From Acidobacteriota bacterium (GTDB lineage: Bacteria > Acidobacteriota > Terriglobia > Bryobacterales > UBA6623): a stretch of DNA of 64,000 nucleotides. The DNA is taken from contig WGMB01000004.1 in NCBI GenBank assembly GCA_016125275.1, positions 186,001 through 250,000 of the forward strand, read 5' to 3'. This document shows positions 15,443-23,552 of this stretch, piece after piece (the stretch's first letter is position 1; each line of letters begins with the position of its first letter). The translations under genes and the position numbers were made by a program. A model generated the notes under the pieces. It saw only the letters and a list, made by a program, of their open reading frames with translations. It ran no database searches and was not told the DNA's origin.

Positions 15443-17326
15443 ATGCCCATGCCCTCCCATCGCCGAGATTTCCTGAAAGTTTCCGCCGCCCTGGCCGCGG
15501 CGTCCGCGTTGCCCGCCGCCGGGGAGAAGCCCAGCGAGTGGCCCTCGTATGGGGGCGATCCGCACAATGCGCGGTTCTCGCCGCTGAAGCAGATCGACAC
15601 GTCCAACGTGGGCGATCTGGAGATCGCCTGGGAGCTCGAGACGCTGCCGGCGAACACTCGGCCCATCGGCATGATCGAGTGCACGCCGATCGTGGTGGAC
15701 GGGGTGATGTATCTCTCTGGATACGGTCTCTACACCCACGCCGTGGAGGCGCACACGGGCAAGGTGATCTGGACGAACCAGGGCTTTGACGAGGGCGGCC
15801 GCAGCCGGACCCGGGCGGCGGGCGTGTCGCGCGGGGTGGTGAACTGGGAGGACGGCAAGACCCAGCGCATCTTCGCGCCGGTGCGCGAGCACATCCTGTC
15901 GATCGACCGCGCCACGGGCAAGCTCGATGACGCTTTCGGCACGGGTGGCGGCGTGGACCTGAACCAGGGGCTGGACCGCGAGCTGGGCGAAGGCGAGTCG
16001 GTGGTTTCGACCACGCCGGGCGTCGTGTTCGAGGACCTTCTGATCGTCCCCACGCGCAACGGCGAAGGGCCGTCGAAGGCCGCGCCGGGGCACATTCGGG
16101 CCTATGACTGCCGCACGGGCAAGCGGCGCTGGATCTTCCACACGATCCCGCACCCGGGCGAGTTCGGGTACGAGACGTGGTCGAAGGATTCCTGGAAGGA
16201 GTCCGGCGGCGCCAACTGCTGGGGCGGCATGGCGGTGGACCATGAGCGCGGCTTGGTGTTCGTGGCGACGGGCTCGCCGACGTTCGACTTTTGGGGCGGC
16301 CGGCGCAAGGGGCAGAACCTGTTCGGTAACTGCATACTGTGTCTGGACGCGCGCACCGGCGAGCGCAAATGGCACTTCCAGATCGTGCATCACGACTTGT
16401 GGGACTACGATCTGCCGTGTCCGCCGAACCTGGTGACGGTGATGCACAACGGCCGTCCGGCCGACGCCGTGGCGCAGGTGGGCAAGACCGGCTGGGTGTA
16501 TCTGCTGGACCGCGTGACGGGCGAGCCGCTGTACCCGATCGAGGAGCGGCCCGTGCCGAGCTCGACGGTTCCGGGGGAAGAGGCTTGGCCGACGCAGCCG
16601 TTCCCGACGAAGCCGCCGGCGTTCTCGCGGCAGTACATGGGGCCGAGCGACGTGGCCAATCTGTCGCCGGAGTCGCGCAAGTATCTGGAAGAAGAGCGCC
16701 TGAAAGACATTGTGTTTGGAACGATGTTCACGCCGCCGCGCGTCAACCAAGAGGTGATCTGCTTCCCCGGCTACCACGGCGGAGGGCTGTGGGGCGGCGC
16801 GAGCTGGCGACAGGACCAGGGCGTGATGTACGTGAACCACAACGAGATTCCGTGGAGCCTGAAGCTGGTGCCGGCCAAGGAGGGCGCGGACTACCCCTAC
16901 GAGCACACCGGCTACCTGCGGCCGGGCGACCAGAACGACTACCCGGCGATCACGCCGCCGTGGGGACGGATTTCGGCGATCGACCTGAACCGTTGCGAGA
17001 TCCTGTGGCAGGCGCCGCTGGGCGAGTACAAAGAGCTGACAGCGAAAGGGATTCCGCCGACGGGCACCTACATGCGGGGCGGCAACATCGCCACCGGCGG
17101 CGGGCTGCTGTTCACCTCCGGTACGCTGGACAACGTGTTCCGGGCCTACGACCAGCGCAACGGCAAGGTGCTGTGGGAGACCGAGCTGGGCGGCGGCGGC
17201 TACGCCACGCCATGCACCTATGAGGCGGGGGGCAAGCAGTACGTGGTGGTGGCGACCAGCCCCCGCTCGGACGCCAAAGGGAAGGGGCCGCAGGCCGGGT
17301 TCACTGCGTTTGCGTTGCCGGGATGA
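15443..17326 (+). CDS. PQQ-dependent (quinoprotein) dehydrogenase, Tat-exported
   Basis: 627 aa from ATG 15443, giving a Tat signal (SHRRDFLKVSAALAAASALP). The rest is an eight-bladed quinoprotein propeller: WPSYGGDPHNARFSPLKQI marks the first blade, GGANCWGGMAVD the mid region, and TPCTYEAGGKQYVVVA the last blade. It oxidises an alcohol, sugar or aldehyde in the periplasm. The substrate is not readable. It lacks a fused cytochrome c domain. Its stop overlaps the start of a pentahaem cytochrome by 4 nt, which probably serves as electron acceptor. A TATCGT hexamer lies 13 nt before the ATG. Confidence 0.87.
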   Translation: MPMPSHRRDFLKVSAALAAASALPAAGEKPSEWPSYGGDPHNARFSPLKQIDTSNVGDLEIAWELETLPANTRPIGMIECTPIVVDGVMYLSGYGLYTHAVEAHTGKVIWTNQGFDEGGRSRTRAAGVSRGVVNWEDGKTQRIFAPVREHILSIDRATGKLDDAFGTGGGVDLNQGLDRELGEGESVVSTTPGVVFEDLLIVPTRNGEGPSKAAPGHIRAYDCRTGKRRWIFHTIPHPGEFGYETWSKDSWKESGGANCWGGMAVDHERGLVFVATGSPTFDFWGGRRKGQNLFGNCILCLDARTGERKWHFQIVHHDLWDYDLPCPPNLVTVMHNGRPADAVAQVGKTGWVYLLDRVTGEPLYPIEERPVPSSTVPGEEAWPTQPFPTKPPAFSRQYMGPSDVANLSPESRKYLEEERLKDIVFGTMFTPPRVNQEVICFPGYHGGGLWGGASWRQDQGVMYVNHNEIPWSLKLVPAKEGADYPYEHTGYLRPGDQNDYPAITPPWGRISAIDLNRCEILWQAPLGEYKELTAKGIPPTGTYMRGGNIATGGGLLFTSGTLDNVFRAYDQRNGKVLWETELGGGGYATPCTYEAGGKQYVVVATSPRSDAKGKGPQAGFTAFALPG

Positions 17327-17883
17327 GAGTGGGCGGAGTGCAGGGCAAGCTGGATCGCGTCCTGACGGGCGCCGCGGTGTTGCTGGTTCTCGGCGGCGTG
17401 TTGGCGGTAGGGCAGGTCTCCCGGACGCCTCCGCAGGAGAACAAGGCTTTCGAGCCTGGCGAGCCGGTGGAGCAGCCGTTGCCTTACAGCCACAAGCTGC
17501 ACGTGGGGCTGGGGTTGAAGTGCCGGGATTGCCACACGATTCCGGACCCGGGCGACTTCGCCACCTATCCGGCCGAGGCCAAGTGCACGGCCTGCCACGC
17601 GGCGATCAAGACCGACAGCCCGCACATTCAGAAGCTGTTGGCGGCGGAGAAGGCCGGCGAGCCGATCGCTTGGAACAGGGTCTACCAGTTGCCGGAGTAC
17701 GTCTACTTCTCCCATGCGGTGCATGTGATCGACGCCAAGGTGGAGTGCTCGGCTTGCCACGGCGATGTGGCTTCCCGGGATGTGCTGTTCCAGGAAAAGC
17801 CCATCTCGATGTACTCCTGCATGGGCTGCCATACCAAGTACGACGCCCCGAACGACTGCGAGCTCTGCCACGACACGCACTGA
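17323..17883 (+). CDS. Pentahaem c-type cytochrome (cytochrome c3/NapC-NrfH-like), membrane anchored
   Basis: 186 aa with one N-terminal membrane segment (VLTGAAVLLVLGGVLAVGQV) and five CxxCH haem sites: CRDCH, CTACH, CSACH, CMGCH and CELCH. Distal His residues such as YSHKLHVGL and YFSHAVHVI suggest bis-His haems, as in cytochrome c3-type proteins. It overlaps the quinoprotein gene by 4 nt (ATGA), so the two are coupled, and it is the likely electron carrier from PQQ dehydrogenase to the membrane chain. A multihaem class III-like cytochrome is an unusual partner for a quinoprotein, which normally uses a monohaem cytochrome. Confidence 0.88.
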   Translation: MRVGGVQGKLDRVLTGAAVLLVLGGVLAVGQVSRTPPQENKAFEPGEPVEQPLPYSHKLHVGLGLKCRDCHTIPDPGDFATYPAEAKCTACHAAIKTDSPHIQKLLAAEKAGEPIAWNRVYQLPEYVYFSHAVHVIDAKVECSACHGDVASRDVLFQEKPISMYSCMGCHTKYDAPNDCELCHDTH

Positions 17884-18018
17884 GGGCGCGGACACCCACT
17901 GACAGGCGCGACGCTTGCTGAGCGCGGCCTGTCGGATTTCCTCTTCGGACTGCGCAGTCTTTGATGGGGGAGACGCCCGCGAAGGAGCCCTCCTCCCGGC
18001 TCCAGGAGGGAGCCACAG

Positions 18019-18990
18019 ATGGTTCGATCTCTTTTGATTTCCCTGGTACTGACTGCGGCGGGCTCTGCGTTGGGCGCCGCCGAAATGTTTCCTCTGAACC
18101 CCGGATCGGTGTGGGAGTACCGCGCCGAAGGCGGGCAGTCGCTGGTCATCAAGACCGGGCTGACCCAGCTCTACTCCGAAGGGCGGACGTACGCGCGGTT
18201 GACCGGCTATGTGGACGAGCCGGTGTGGGCCCGTTTGAACGAGGCTGGGAACCTGGTGTATCTGGACGAGGAGACCCGCAACGAACACGTGCTGACGTCG
18301 TTCGAGCGGCCGTCGCCGGGCTGGTACGAGGCCCCGCTGCGGGGCTGCGCCCAGGAGAGCCGGCCGCATAGCGACGTCTCTTACGCCGGGCCGACGGGGC
18401 GGCTCGAAGGCGTGATGCCGGTTCGGTATCGCAACTTCTCGTGCGCCGACGCCGGCCTCGAAGTGGAGCTGTTCGCCGCGAACGTGGGCATGGTGAGCCG
18501 GACGGTGACGACGCTGGCCGGTCCGATGGAATACAAGCTGGCCTACGCCGACACGGGGTCGGTGCAGCTCGCTCTTCGGCGGGCAGTGACGCTGCGGCTG
18601 GCGCTCGAGCCGCAGGGCAAGGACGCCATCCTCGCGACGATGCGGCTGACGGGGGACCCGGACGTCGCGCCGAAGATCGAGCTCGCCTCGTCGCAGGAAG
18701 TCGAGGCGGTGTTGCGGGATGCGACCGGACGCGTCGTGTGGCGCTGGTCCGACGGGAGGGTGTTCCTGCCGGCGACGATGACGCGGCAAGCCTTCAACCT
18801 GAGCTGGGAGATGGAGATTCCGCTCGGCGCCGGCGCGGACCGGTTACCGGCCGGCCAGTATACGGTGGAGGCTTGGCTGAACACCGTGGGGCCGGAGCCG
18901 CGCTACCGCACGATGGCGGATCTGACTGTGGAGCCGGAGGCGGTGGCTGCGCGGACGGTTCGGCCGCTGCGGGCTCGGTCGCGGCAGTAG
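18019..18990 (+). CDS. Secreted protein with C-terminal BsuPI-like domain
   Basis: 323 aa with a clear signal peptide (SLLISLVLTAAGSALGAAE). The N-terminal part begins FPLNPGSVWEYRAEGGQ, a pattern common in secreted acidobacterial proteins of unknown function. The C-terminal part (about residues 190-310) resembles the BsuPI beta-sandwich (intracellular proteinase inhibitor fold), with VLRDATGRVVWRWSDGRVF and LPAGQYTVEAWL. Its role is unknown. BsuPI domains often act as adhesion or interaction modules. GGAGGG lies about 8 nt before the ATG. It faces a convergent small membrane-protein pair across a hairpin. Confidence 0.72.
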   Translation: MVRSLLISLVLTAAGSALGAAEMFPLNPGSVWEYRAEGGQSLVIKTGLTQLYSEGRTYARLTGYVDEPVWARLNEAGNLVYLDEETRNEHVLTSFERPSPGWYEAPLRGCAQESRPHSDVSYAGPTGRLEGVMPVRYRNFSCADAGLEVELFAANVGMVSRTVTTLAGPMEYKLAYADTGSVQLALRRAVTLRLALEPQGKDAILATMRLTGDPDVAPKIELASSQEVEAVLRDATGRVVWRWSDGRVFLPATMTRQAFNLSWEMEIPLGAGADRLPAGQYTVEAWLNTVGPEPRYRTMADLTVEPEAVAARTVRPLRARSRQ

Positions 18991-19000
18991 TTGACTCGGC

Positions 19001-19040
19001 AGGGGAGGGCGATCGCGCGGAGACCGCATCGCTCTCCCCT
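19001..19040. terminator. Candidate bidirectional terminator hairpin between convergent genes
   Basis: AGGGGAGGGCGAT at 19001-19013 pairs with ATCGCTCTCCCCT at 19028-19040 (13 pairs, one G-T). It lies in the 61-bp gap between the BsuPI-like gene (+) and the small membrane-protein operon (-). No T-run flanks it, so termination is inferred from position and stem strength only. Confidence 0.5.
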
Positions 19041-19051
19041 ACAGGCGGAGG

Positions 19052-19288
19052 CTACTTGGCTTCCGCCGGCGGATTGACCGCCTGCTCGCCGCCTCGCCGC
19101 AGCAGCCACGGCGCGGCGGCGGCCGTCGCCAGCAAGACTCCCAAGACGCCGGAGAAGATCAGGGCCATCTCGATCGAGGTCATCAGGCCGAGCGCCACGA
19201 TGGTGAAGAGGATCATCAAGGCCGCCACGAGATAGTCGACGGCCTGGGTCAGTGCGTTGTGTTCCGGCGAATTCTGTTCGGTGCTCAT
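19052..19288 (-). CDS. Small membrane protein, unknown function
   Basis: 78 aa with two predicted membrane helices, about residues 18-37 (YLVAALMILFTIVALGLMTS) and 42-61, then a short charged tail. No family recognised. Its start overlaps the end of the upstream 156-aa membrane-protein gene by 4 nt (ATGA), so they form a coupled pair that may act as one membrane complex. Confidence 0.6.
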   Translation of the reverse strand: MSTEQNSPEHNALTQAVDYLVAALMILFTIVALGLMTSIEMALIFSGVLGVLLATAAAAPWLLRRGGEQAVNPPAEAK

Positions 19289-19755
19289 CGTTGGTTCTCC
19301 CGGAGGGCCCCGGTTCGACCGGGCGTCCTCGCATTCCCTCGCAGCGCTCCGGCGAACACGGGCGCGGCGGAGTGCGCTCCCGGTCCGGCGGGCGAAAAGC
19401 TGGACAGGCCGCCGACCGGAATCCAGGTCGAGGCGGCAAAGATCGCGCCGCAGGCCAGCGGCAAGGCGACGCCGAGCTTGACGGCGGCGCCGGCGGAATC
19501 GTCATCGAGCAGTCGGGCGGCTTGGCTGTGCTCCCGCGGGGCGGGGCGCTCGCTCGGCCAGTAGCGCAGGGCCAGCGCAAAGACGGCGAGCTGCCCGAGC
19601 GCACCGACCAGCACCACTTGCAGGGGGTCCGCCGAGACCAGGACGCCGAGGCCGCCGGCGAGGCCGGAGAGCGTGAGGAAGACCACTCCGACAGGACCGG
19701 ATTTCCAGATCGCGGCGTCGTTTTCCTCTGCGGGGCTTTCGGTGGGGCGGGCCAT
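19285..19755 (-). CDS. Small membrane protein, unknown function (operon leader gene)
   Basis: 156 aa with three hydrophobic segments: SGPVGVVFLTLSGLAGGLGV, then DPLQVVLVGALGQLAVFALA, then a third around residues 92-115. The C-terminus is Pro/Gly/Arg-rich and probably disordered. No recognisable family. It precedes and overlaps the 78-aa membrane protein. The 605-bp region upstream contains no convincing gene. Confidence 0.55.
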   Translation of the reverse strand: MARPTESPAEENDAAIWKSGPVGVVFLTLSGLAGGLGVLVSADPLQVVLVGALGQLAVFALALRYWPSERPAPREHSQAARLLDDDSAGAAVKLGVALPLACGAIFAASTWIPVGGLSSFSPAGPGAHSAAPVFAGALRGNARTPGRTGALRENQR

Positions 19756-20219
19756 GGCGTTGTCCTCGAAAGCTTCAGGCCGGGAGTCGGGATCGCAGGC
19801 CGGTCAAGCGGCCGGACTCCGCGAAAAGTCGCTCGGATTGACGAGCGGGAGCGGAGAGATTGCGAAATCCCTGGCCTTTTCTCCTTGTGATATTCCGAAA
19901 CGATGTGTCGGCGAGCGCGGCCTGTTTGTGGGTCGGCGATGGTTTCTTGCAGAGAGTCGCGAGGAGGAGGTCCATCGAAGCGAGCCCGCGGCGGCGGCTG
20001 AGCCCTGCTGCGGAACTGATTGATAGAGATCGGGTTAGAGAGGATTCCCGGGAGCCCGTCGTCGCGCCGCACGAGGCGCTGATTGCAGCGTCTTGGGCTC
20101 GAAACAGACTGAGGTCGGGAAAAATCATGGCGGCAACCTCTGCGCGATCGTTTCTCTAGAGTCGAATTTTCCAACAGATTCATAGAAAAATCCATGGTAC
20201 GTAGGAGCCTTTGTTTGGC

Positions 20220-20287
20220 AGGTCAATGCTTGAGTAAAGCTAGTACCAGAGGTCAAAGGCCCCAGGAGATTCCTAGGCAAAGGTCAA
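20220..20287 (+). repeat. Three AGGTCAA direct repeats upstream of the YdeP-like gene; 19756-20360 otherwise without genes
   Basis: AGGTCAA occurs at 20220-20226, 20250-20256 and 20281-20287, spaced 30 and 31 nt, roughly three helical turns, so all face the same side of the DNA. They end about 73 nt before the molybdoenzyme start and lie in the only AT-richer part of the 605-bp intergenic region (19756-20360). This is the layout of an operator for a cooperative regulator. No regulator gene is adjacent. Open frames in the rest of the region show no coding character. Confidence 0.45.
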
Positions 20288-20360
20288 GGGGACGAGGGGT
20301 TCGCGGGAGTGTGGGCGGGTGCGTTTCCGGGCCGCCAGGCGGTGCGCTAGCATACGCTCG

Positions 20361-22586
20361 ATGCCGAGACGCCGCCGTTCGACCCTGGAGCTGGCCTACA
20401 GCCCCGCTCCGTTCGGGTTGGGACAGACCAAGCCGCACCACTATCTGGACATGCTGCGCATCGTCTGGACCAACCGGGACAATCTGGGCTACGCCTGGAA
20501 GGTCCTCAACCAAGGCGTGTGCGACGGCTGCGCCCTGGGGACGACGGGGCTGAAGGACTGGACCATCGACGGCACGCACCTTTGCATGGTGCGGCTGGAG
20601 CTGCTGCGGCTGAATACGATGGGCGCGCTGGACCACGCCCGGCTGGCGGATGCGGACGGCTTGCGGTCGATGAGCTCGCGGGAGCTGCGGGAGCTGGGAC
20701 GGCTGGCGTATCCGATGCGGCGGCGCAAGGGTGAGCAGGGCTTTACGCGCGTCGGCTGGGAGGAGCTGTGGCGGGACGTTGGGGAGCGCTGGCGCGGGTT
20801 CGACCCGGCCCGGACGTTCCTCTACCTGACCAGCCGAGGCATCACGAACGAGGTCTACTACACGGCGCAGAAGGTGATGCGGTACCTGGGCTCGCCGCAC
20901 GTCGACAACTCCGCGCGGCTGTGCCATTCGCCCTCGACCGCCGGCCTCAAGCAGACACTGGGCGTGGCGGCGACGACTTGTTCATACAAGGACTGGTTCG
21001 AGTCCGATCTGATCGTCTTTTTCGGCTCGAATCCGGCGAATGATCAGCCGGTCTCGCTCAAATACCTGCACGAAGCGCGCAAACGCGGCGCGCGGGTGCT
21101 GCTGGTGAACGCCTACCGAGAGCCGGGGATGCAGCGCTATTGGATTCCGTCGAATGCCGACGCGGCGGTGTTCGGGGCGAAGATCAGCGACGCGAACTAT
21201 CTGGTGAAGGTCGGCGGCGACTTGGCGTTCTTGAACGCCGTGCAGAAGGTGATTCTGGACAAGGGCTGGCAGAAACAGGAGTTTCTGGACGCCGCCGTCA
21301 ACGGGCTGGCGGAGCTGCGCGCCAACCTGGACGAGCAGCCGATGGAGGCGTTGCTGGCGCGGGCCGGCGTGAAGCTGGAGGAGGTGGAGGCGTTCGCCCG
21401 CGAGGTGGCCGAGGCGGAGACGGGCGTCTTCGTGTGGTCGATGGGGATTACGCAGCACGCCCACGGTGCGGACACGGTCGCCGCGATCGTCAACCTGGGG
21501 CTGCTGCGGGAATTCGTGGGCCGGCCGGGCTGCGGGATGATGCCGATTCGAGGGCACTCCGGCGTGCAGGGTGGAGCCGAGATGGGGGCTTACGCAACGG
21601 CTCTGCCGGGCGGGCTGGCAGTGACCCCCGAAAACGCGGCGCGGTTCGAAGAGCTGTGGGGCTTTCCGGTGCCGGGGCGGCCGGGCTGGACGACGGTGGA
21701 GGCGCTGGAGGCGGCCGAGCGCGGCGAGCTGGACGCGCTGTACTGCATCGGCGGCAATTTCCTGGAGACCATGCCGCGGCCGGAGCTGATCGAGTCCGGG
21801 CTCGCGAAGATTCCGCTGCGGCTGCATAGCGACATCGTGGTGACGTCGCAAATGCTGGTGGAGCCGGCCGATACGGTCTACCTGTTGCCGGCCCGGACGC
21901 GCTACGAGCAGCGCGACGGCGGCACGGAGACGAGCACCGAGCGGCGGGTGATCTACTCGCCGGAGATTGCGGGCCACGTGGTCGGCGAGGCGGGCTCGGA
22001 GTGGGAGATGCTGCTGGAGCTGGCGCGCGCGGTGCGCCCCGAAAGCTACCAGAAGGTGCATTTCGACAACGGTGCGGCGATCCGCGAAGACATCGCGCGG
22101 TCGATTCCGGCGTATCAGGGGATCGAGAAGCTCTCCCGGCAGGGCGATCAGTTCCAGTGGGGAGGGCCGGCGCTGTGTACGGACCGGCGCTTCCCGACGA
22201 CCGACGGCAAGGCGCGGTTCGCGATCGTACGGCCGCCGAAGCTGGGCGAGGCCGAGCCGGCCGGGACGTTCATCATCGCCACCCGGCGGGGCAAGCAGTT
22301 CAACTCGATGATCCAGTTGGATCGCGATCCCTTGACCGGCGCCGAGCGGAACCACATTTTCGTTTCGCCGACCGACGCGGCCCGACTGGGGCTCCGTCGC
22401 GACGATCCGGTGGTGGTGCGCAACGAGTTCGGCGAGTACAGGGGCCGGGCGTTTCCGGCCGAGGTGGCCGCGGGCACGCTGCAGGGGCACTGGCCAGAGC
22501 TGCTGCCGCTGATTCCAAGCGGGCGGGTGGACCCGCAGGGCGGCGTGCCGGATTACAACGCGCGGGTGACGCTGGAAAAGGGCTGA
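20361..22586 (+). CDS. Molybdopterin oxidoreductase of the FdhF/YdeP family
   Basis: 741 aa from ATG 20361. Homologous to the YdeP branch of formate-dehydrogenase-alpha-like enzymes: it opens with an SPAPFGLGQTKPHHYLDML segment, keeps a Cys motif CDGCALG near residue 55, has molybdopterin-binding LTSRGITNEVYYTAQK and FFGSNPANDQP, and ends with the MoCo dinucleotide-binding domain. There is no Sec or Tat signal, so it is cytoplasmic. YdeP is linked to acid resistance in E. coli, but its reaction is unknown. TAGCAT lies 7 nt before the ATG, consistent with a leaderless message. The AGGTCAA repeats upstream may regulate it. Confidence 0.9.
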   Translation: MPRRRRSTLELAYSPAPFGLGQTKPHHYLDMLRIVWTNRDNLGYAWKVLNQGVCDGCALGTTGLKDWTIDGTHLCMVRLELLRLNTMGALDHARLADADGLRSMSSRELRELGRLAYPMRRRKGEQGFTRVGWEELWRDVGERWRGFDPARTFLYLTSRGITNEVYYTAQKVMRYLGSPHVDNSARLCHSPSTAGLKQTLGVAATTCSYKDWFESDLIVFFGSNPANDQPVSLKYLHEARKRGARVLLVNAYREPGMQRYWIPSNADAAVFGAKISDANYLVKVGGDLAFLNAVQKVILDKGWQKQEFLDAAVNGLAELRANLDEQPMEALLARAGVKLEEVEAFAREVAEAETGVFVWSMGITQHAHGADTVAAIVNLGLLREFVGRPGCGMMPIRGHSGVQGGAEMGAYATALPGGLAVTPENAARFEELWGFPVPGRPGWTTVEALEAAERGELDALYCIGGNFLETMPRPELIESGLAKIPLRLHSDIVVTSQMLVEPADTVYLLPARTRYEQRDGGTETSTERRVIYSPEIAGHVVGEAGSEWEMLLELARAVRPESYQKVHFDNGAAIREDIARSIPAYQGIEKLSRQGDQFQWGGPALCTDRRFPTTDGKARFAIVRPPKLGEAEPAGTFIIATRRGKQFNSMIQLDRDPLTGAERNHIFVSPTDAARLGLRRDDPVVVRNEFGEYRGRAFPAEVAAGTLQGHWPELLPLIPSGRVDPQGGVPDYNARVTLEKG

Positions 22587-22591
22587 GCGGC

Positions 22592-23074
22592 TCAGACGTC
22601 GATGCGGCGGTGCTCTCGCCCGAAGCCGCATTCGAACACCTGTTGCACGAAATCCCAGGAGATGGGCTCGGGGACGAAGAACTCGAGCCCGCCGCCCACC
22701 CAGCCCGGCACGAGCCGCGATGGCGCCGCGCGACCAGGACCCCACAGCCGGGGCACGGTCGACACGTTGACGAGCAGGCAGCGATCGTAGAGGTCTGGTA
22801 AGCCTAGCTCGCGCGAGGCCTGCCAGCTCGAATAGGCAGTCGGCGTGAGATGGCAGGCAGGGACGCCGAGCCGGCCCGTCCGCTTGATCTGGTCGAGGGC
22901 GGCTCGGGAGGTGAAGTGCAGCAGCGGCCCGTAAGTGTTGGCGACCGAAGAGCCGCTGCAAAAGTCCTTGCGGTCGGCATCCTGCTCGTACAATGATCTT
23001 GCCGACGCCGTGGCGGGCTCCCAACGGTAGGCGTCAAGGATCTGGGCTAGATCGTCGGTCACGGGGCGGCGCAT
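22592..23074 (-). CDS. Unknown protein with a HYD1-like (ADP-ribosyltransferase-type toxin) signature
   Basis: 160 aa, no signal peptide. LLHFTSRAALDQIKRTGRLG followed by VPACHLTP and, near the end, WVGGGLEFFVPEPI follows the order seen in HYD1-type toxin domains (YHYT..GL..I..SG, then a ..LTP.. strand, then G.EY.VP.PI). This is pattern recognition only and weak. The ORF could equally be a stand-alone protein of another fold. It is convergent with the YdeP-like gene (5-nt gap) and divergent from the 124-aa gene, with which it shares an overlapping -10 region. No immunity gene was recognised next to it. Confidence 0.6.
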   Translation of the reverse strand: MRRPVTDDLAQILDAYRWEPATASARSLYEQDADRKDFCSGSSVANTYGPLLHFTSRAALDQIKRTGRLGVPACHLTPTAYSSWQASRELGLPDLYDRCLLVNVSTVPRLWGPGRAAPSRLVPGWVGGGLEFFVPEPISWDFVQQVFECGFGREHRRIDV

Positions 23075-23101
23075 GCTCCGTGGGGGGGCAGGCGGCTCTG
23101 C

Positions 23102-23110
23102 TAGAGTCTA
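23102..23110. promoter_or_regulatory. Overlapping divergent -10 elements (TAGAGTCTA)
   Basis: TAGAGT on the + strand (23102-23107) and TAGACT on the - strand (23110-23105) overlap in a palindromic TAGAGTCTA between the divergent genes that start at 23074 (-) and about 23140 (+). Both fit the TANNNT -10 pattern seen before other genes here. -35 boxes are not clear. Confidence 0.4.
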
Positions 23111-23139
23111 AACGTTACAGGCGAGGAGCGTCGATAGTC

Positions 23140-23514
23140 ATGGTAGGGCCGCAGCCTTCGACTTATAGGGAGCGCTCCTTGAGCAACTTGACCGAAGCGA
23201 TCGAGCGCGCCGCCGCGCAGGCGGGCCTGGAGCCCCGCGCTGCGGCGGCTTTGGGCGACAGCGTGGAGTGGGTGTGGGGCGCCGCCGCCGAGGCGCCCTG
23301 GATTCGCGAGGTGGCGATCTCGGCGTTTCCGGGTGCTGAGACGACCGAGGTCCGGGTCAGCTCGATGAGCTGGCGGCCGGGCGACCGCGAGGGCGCCAGT
23401 CGGCGCGTCTACTTCGGGCGGTCCTATGATCTGACCTGCATCGAGCCGGCCGCCCTGGCCGGGGATCTGGAAGAACCCCTGCGTTCGGCCTGGCGGGACG
23501 TGCAAGCGGGCTGA
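23140..23514 (+). CDS. Hypothetical protein
   Basis: 124 aa from ATG 23140, with GAGGAG about 11 nt upstream. TTG 23179 (product SNLTEAIERAAAQAGL...) is an alternative. The frame extends upstream to 22993, but that part lies antisense to the divergent gene and is not used. The product is a small acidic soluble protein with DSVEWVWGAAAEAPWIREVA and a beta-rich second half. No family recognised. It ends 38 nt before a secreted-protein operon. Confidence 0.5.
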   Translation: MVGPQPSTYRERSLSNLTEAIERAAAQAGLEPRAAAALGDSVEWVWGAAAEAPWIREVAISAFPGAETTEVRVSSMSWRPGDREGASRRVYFGRSYDLTCIEPAALAGDLEEPLRSAWRDVQAG

Positions 23515-23552
23515 AGGCCCGCGCGGCCCGCGCTGATACAATGCGGGTCGGA

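Noticed and set aside
19860-20159. Open frame of about 99 codons in the gap before the YdeP-like gene
   Set aside because: No coding bias, no ribosome site and no recognisable family.
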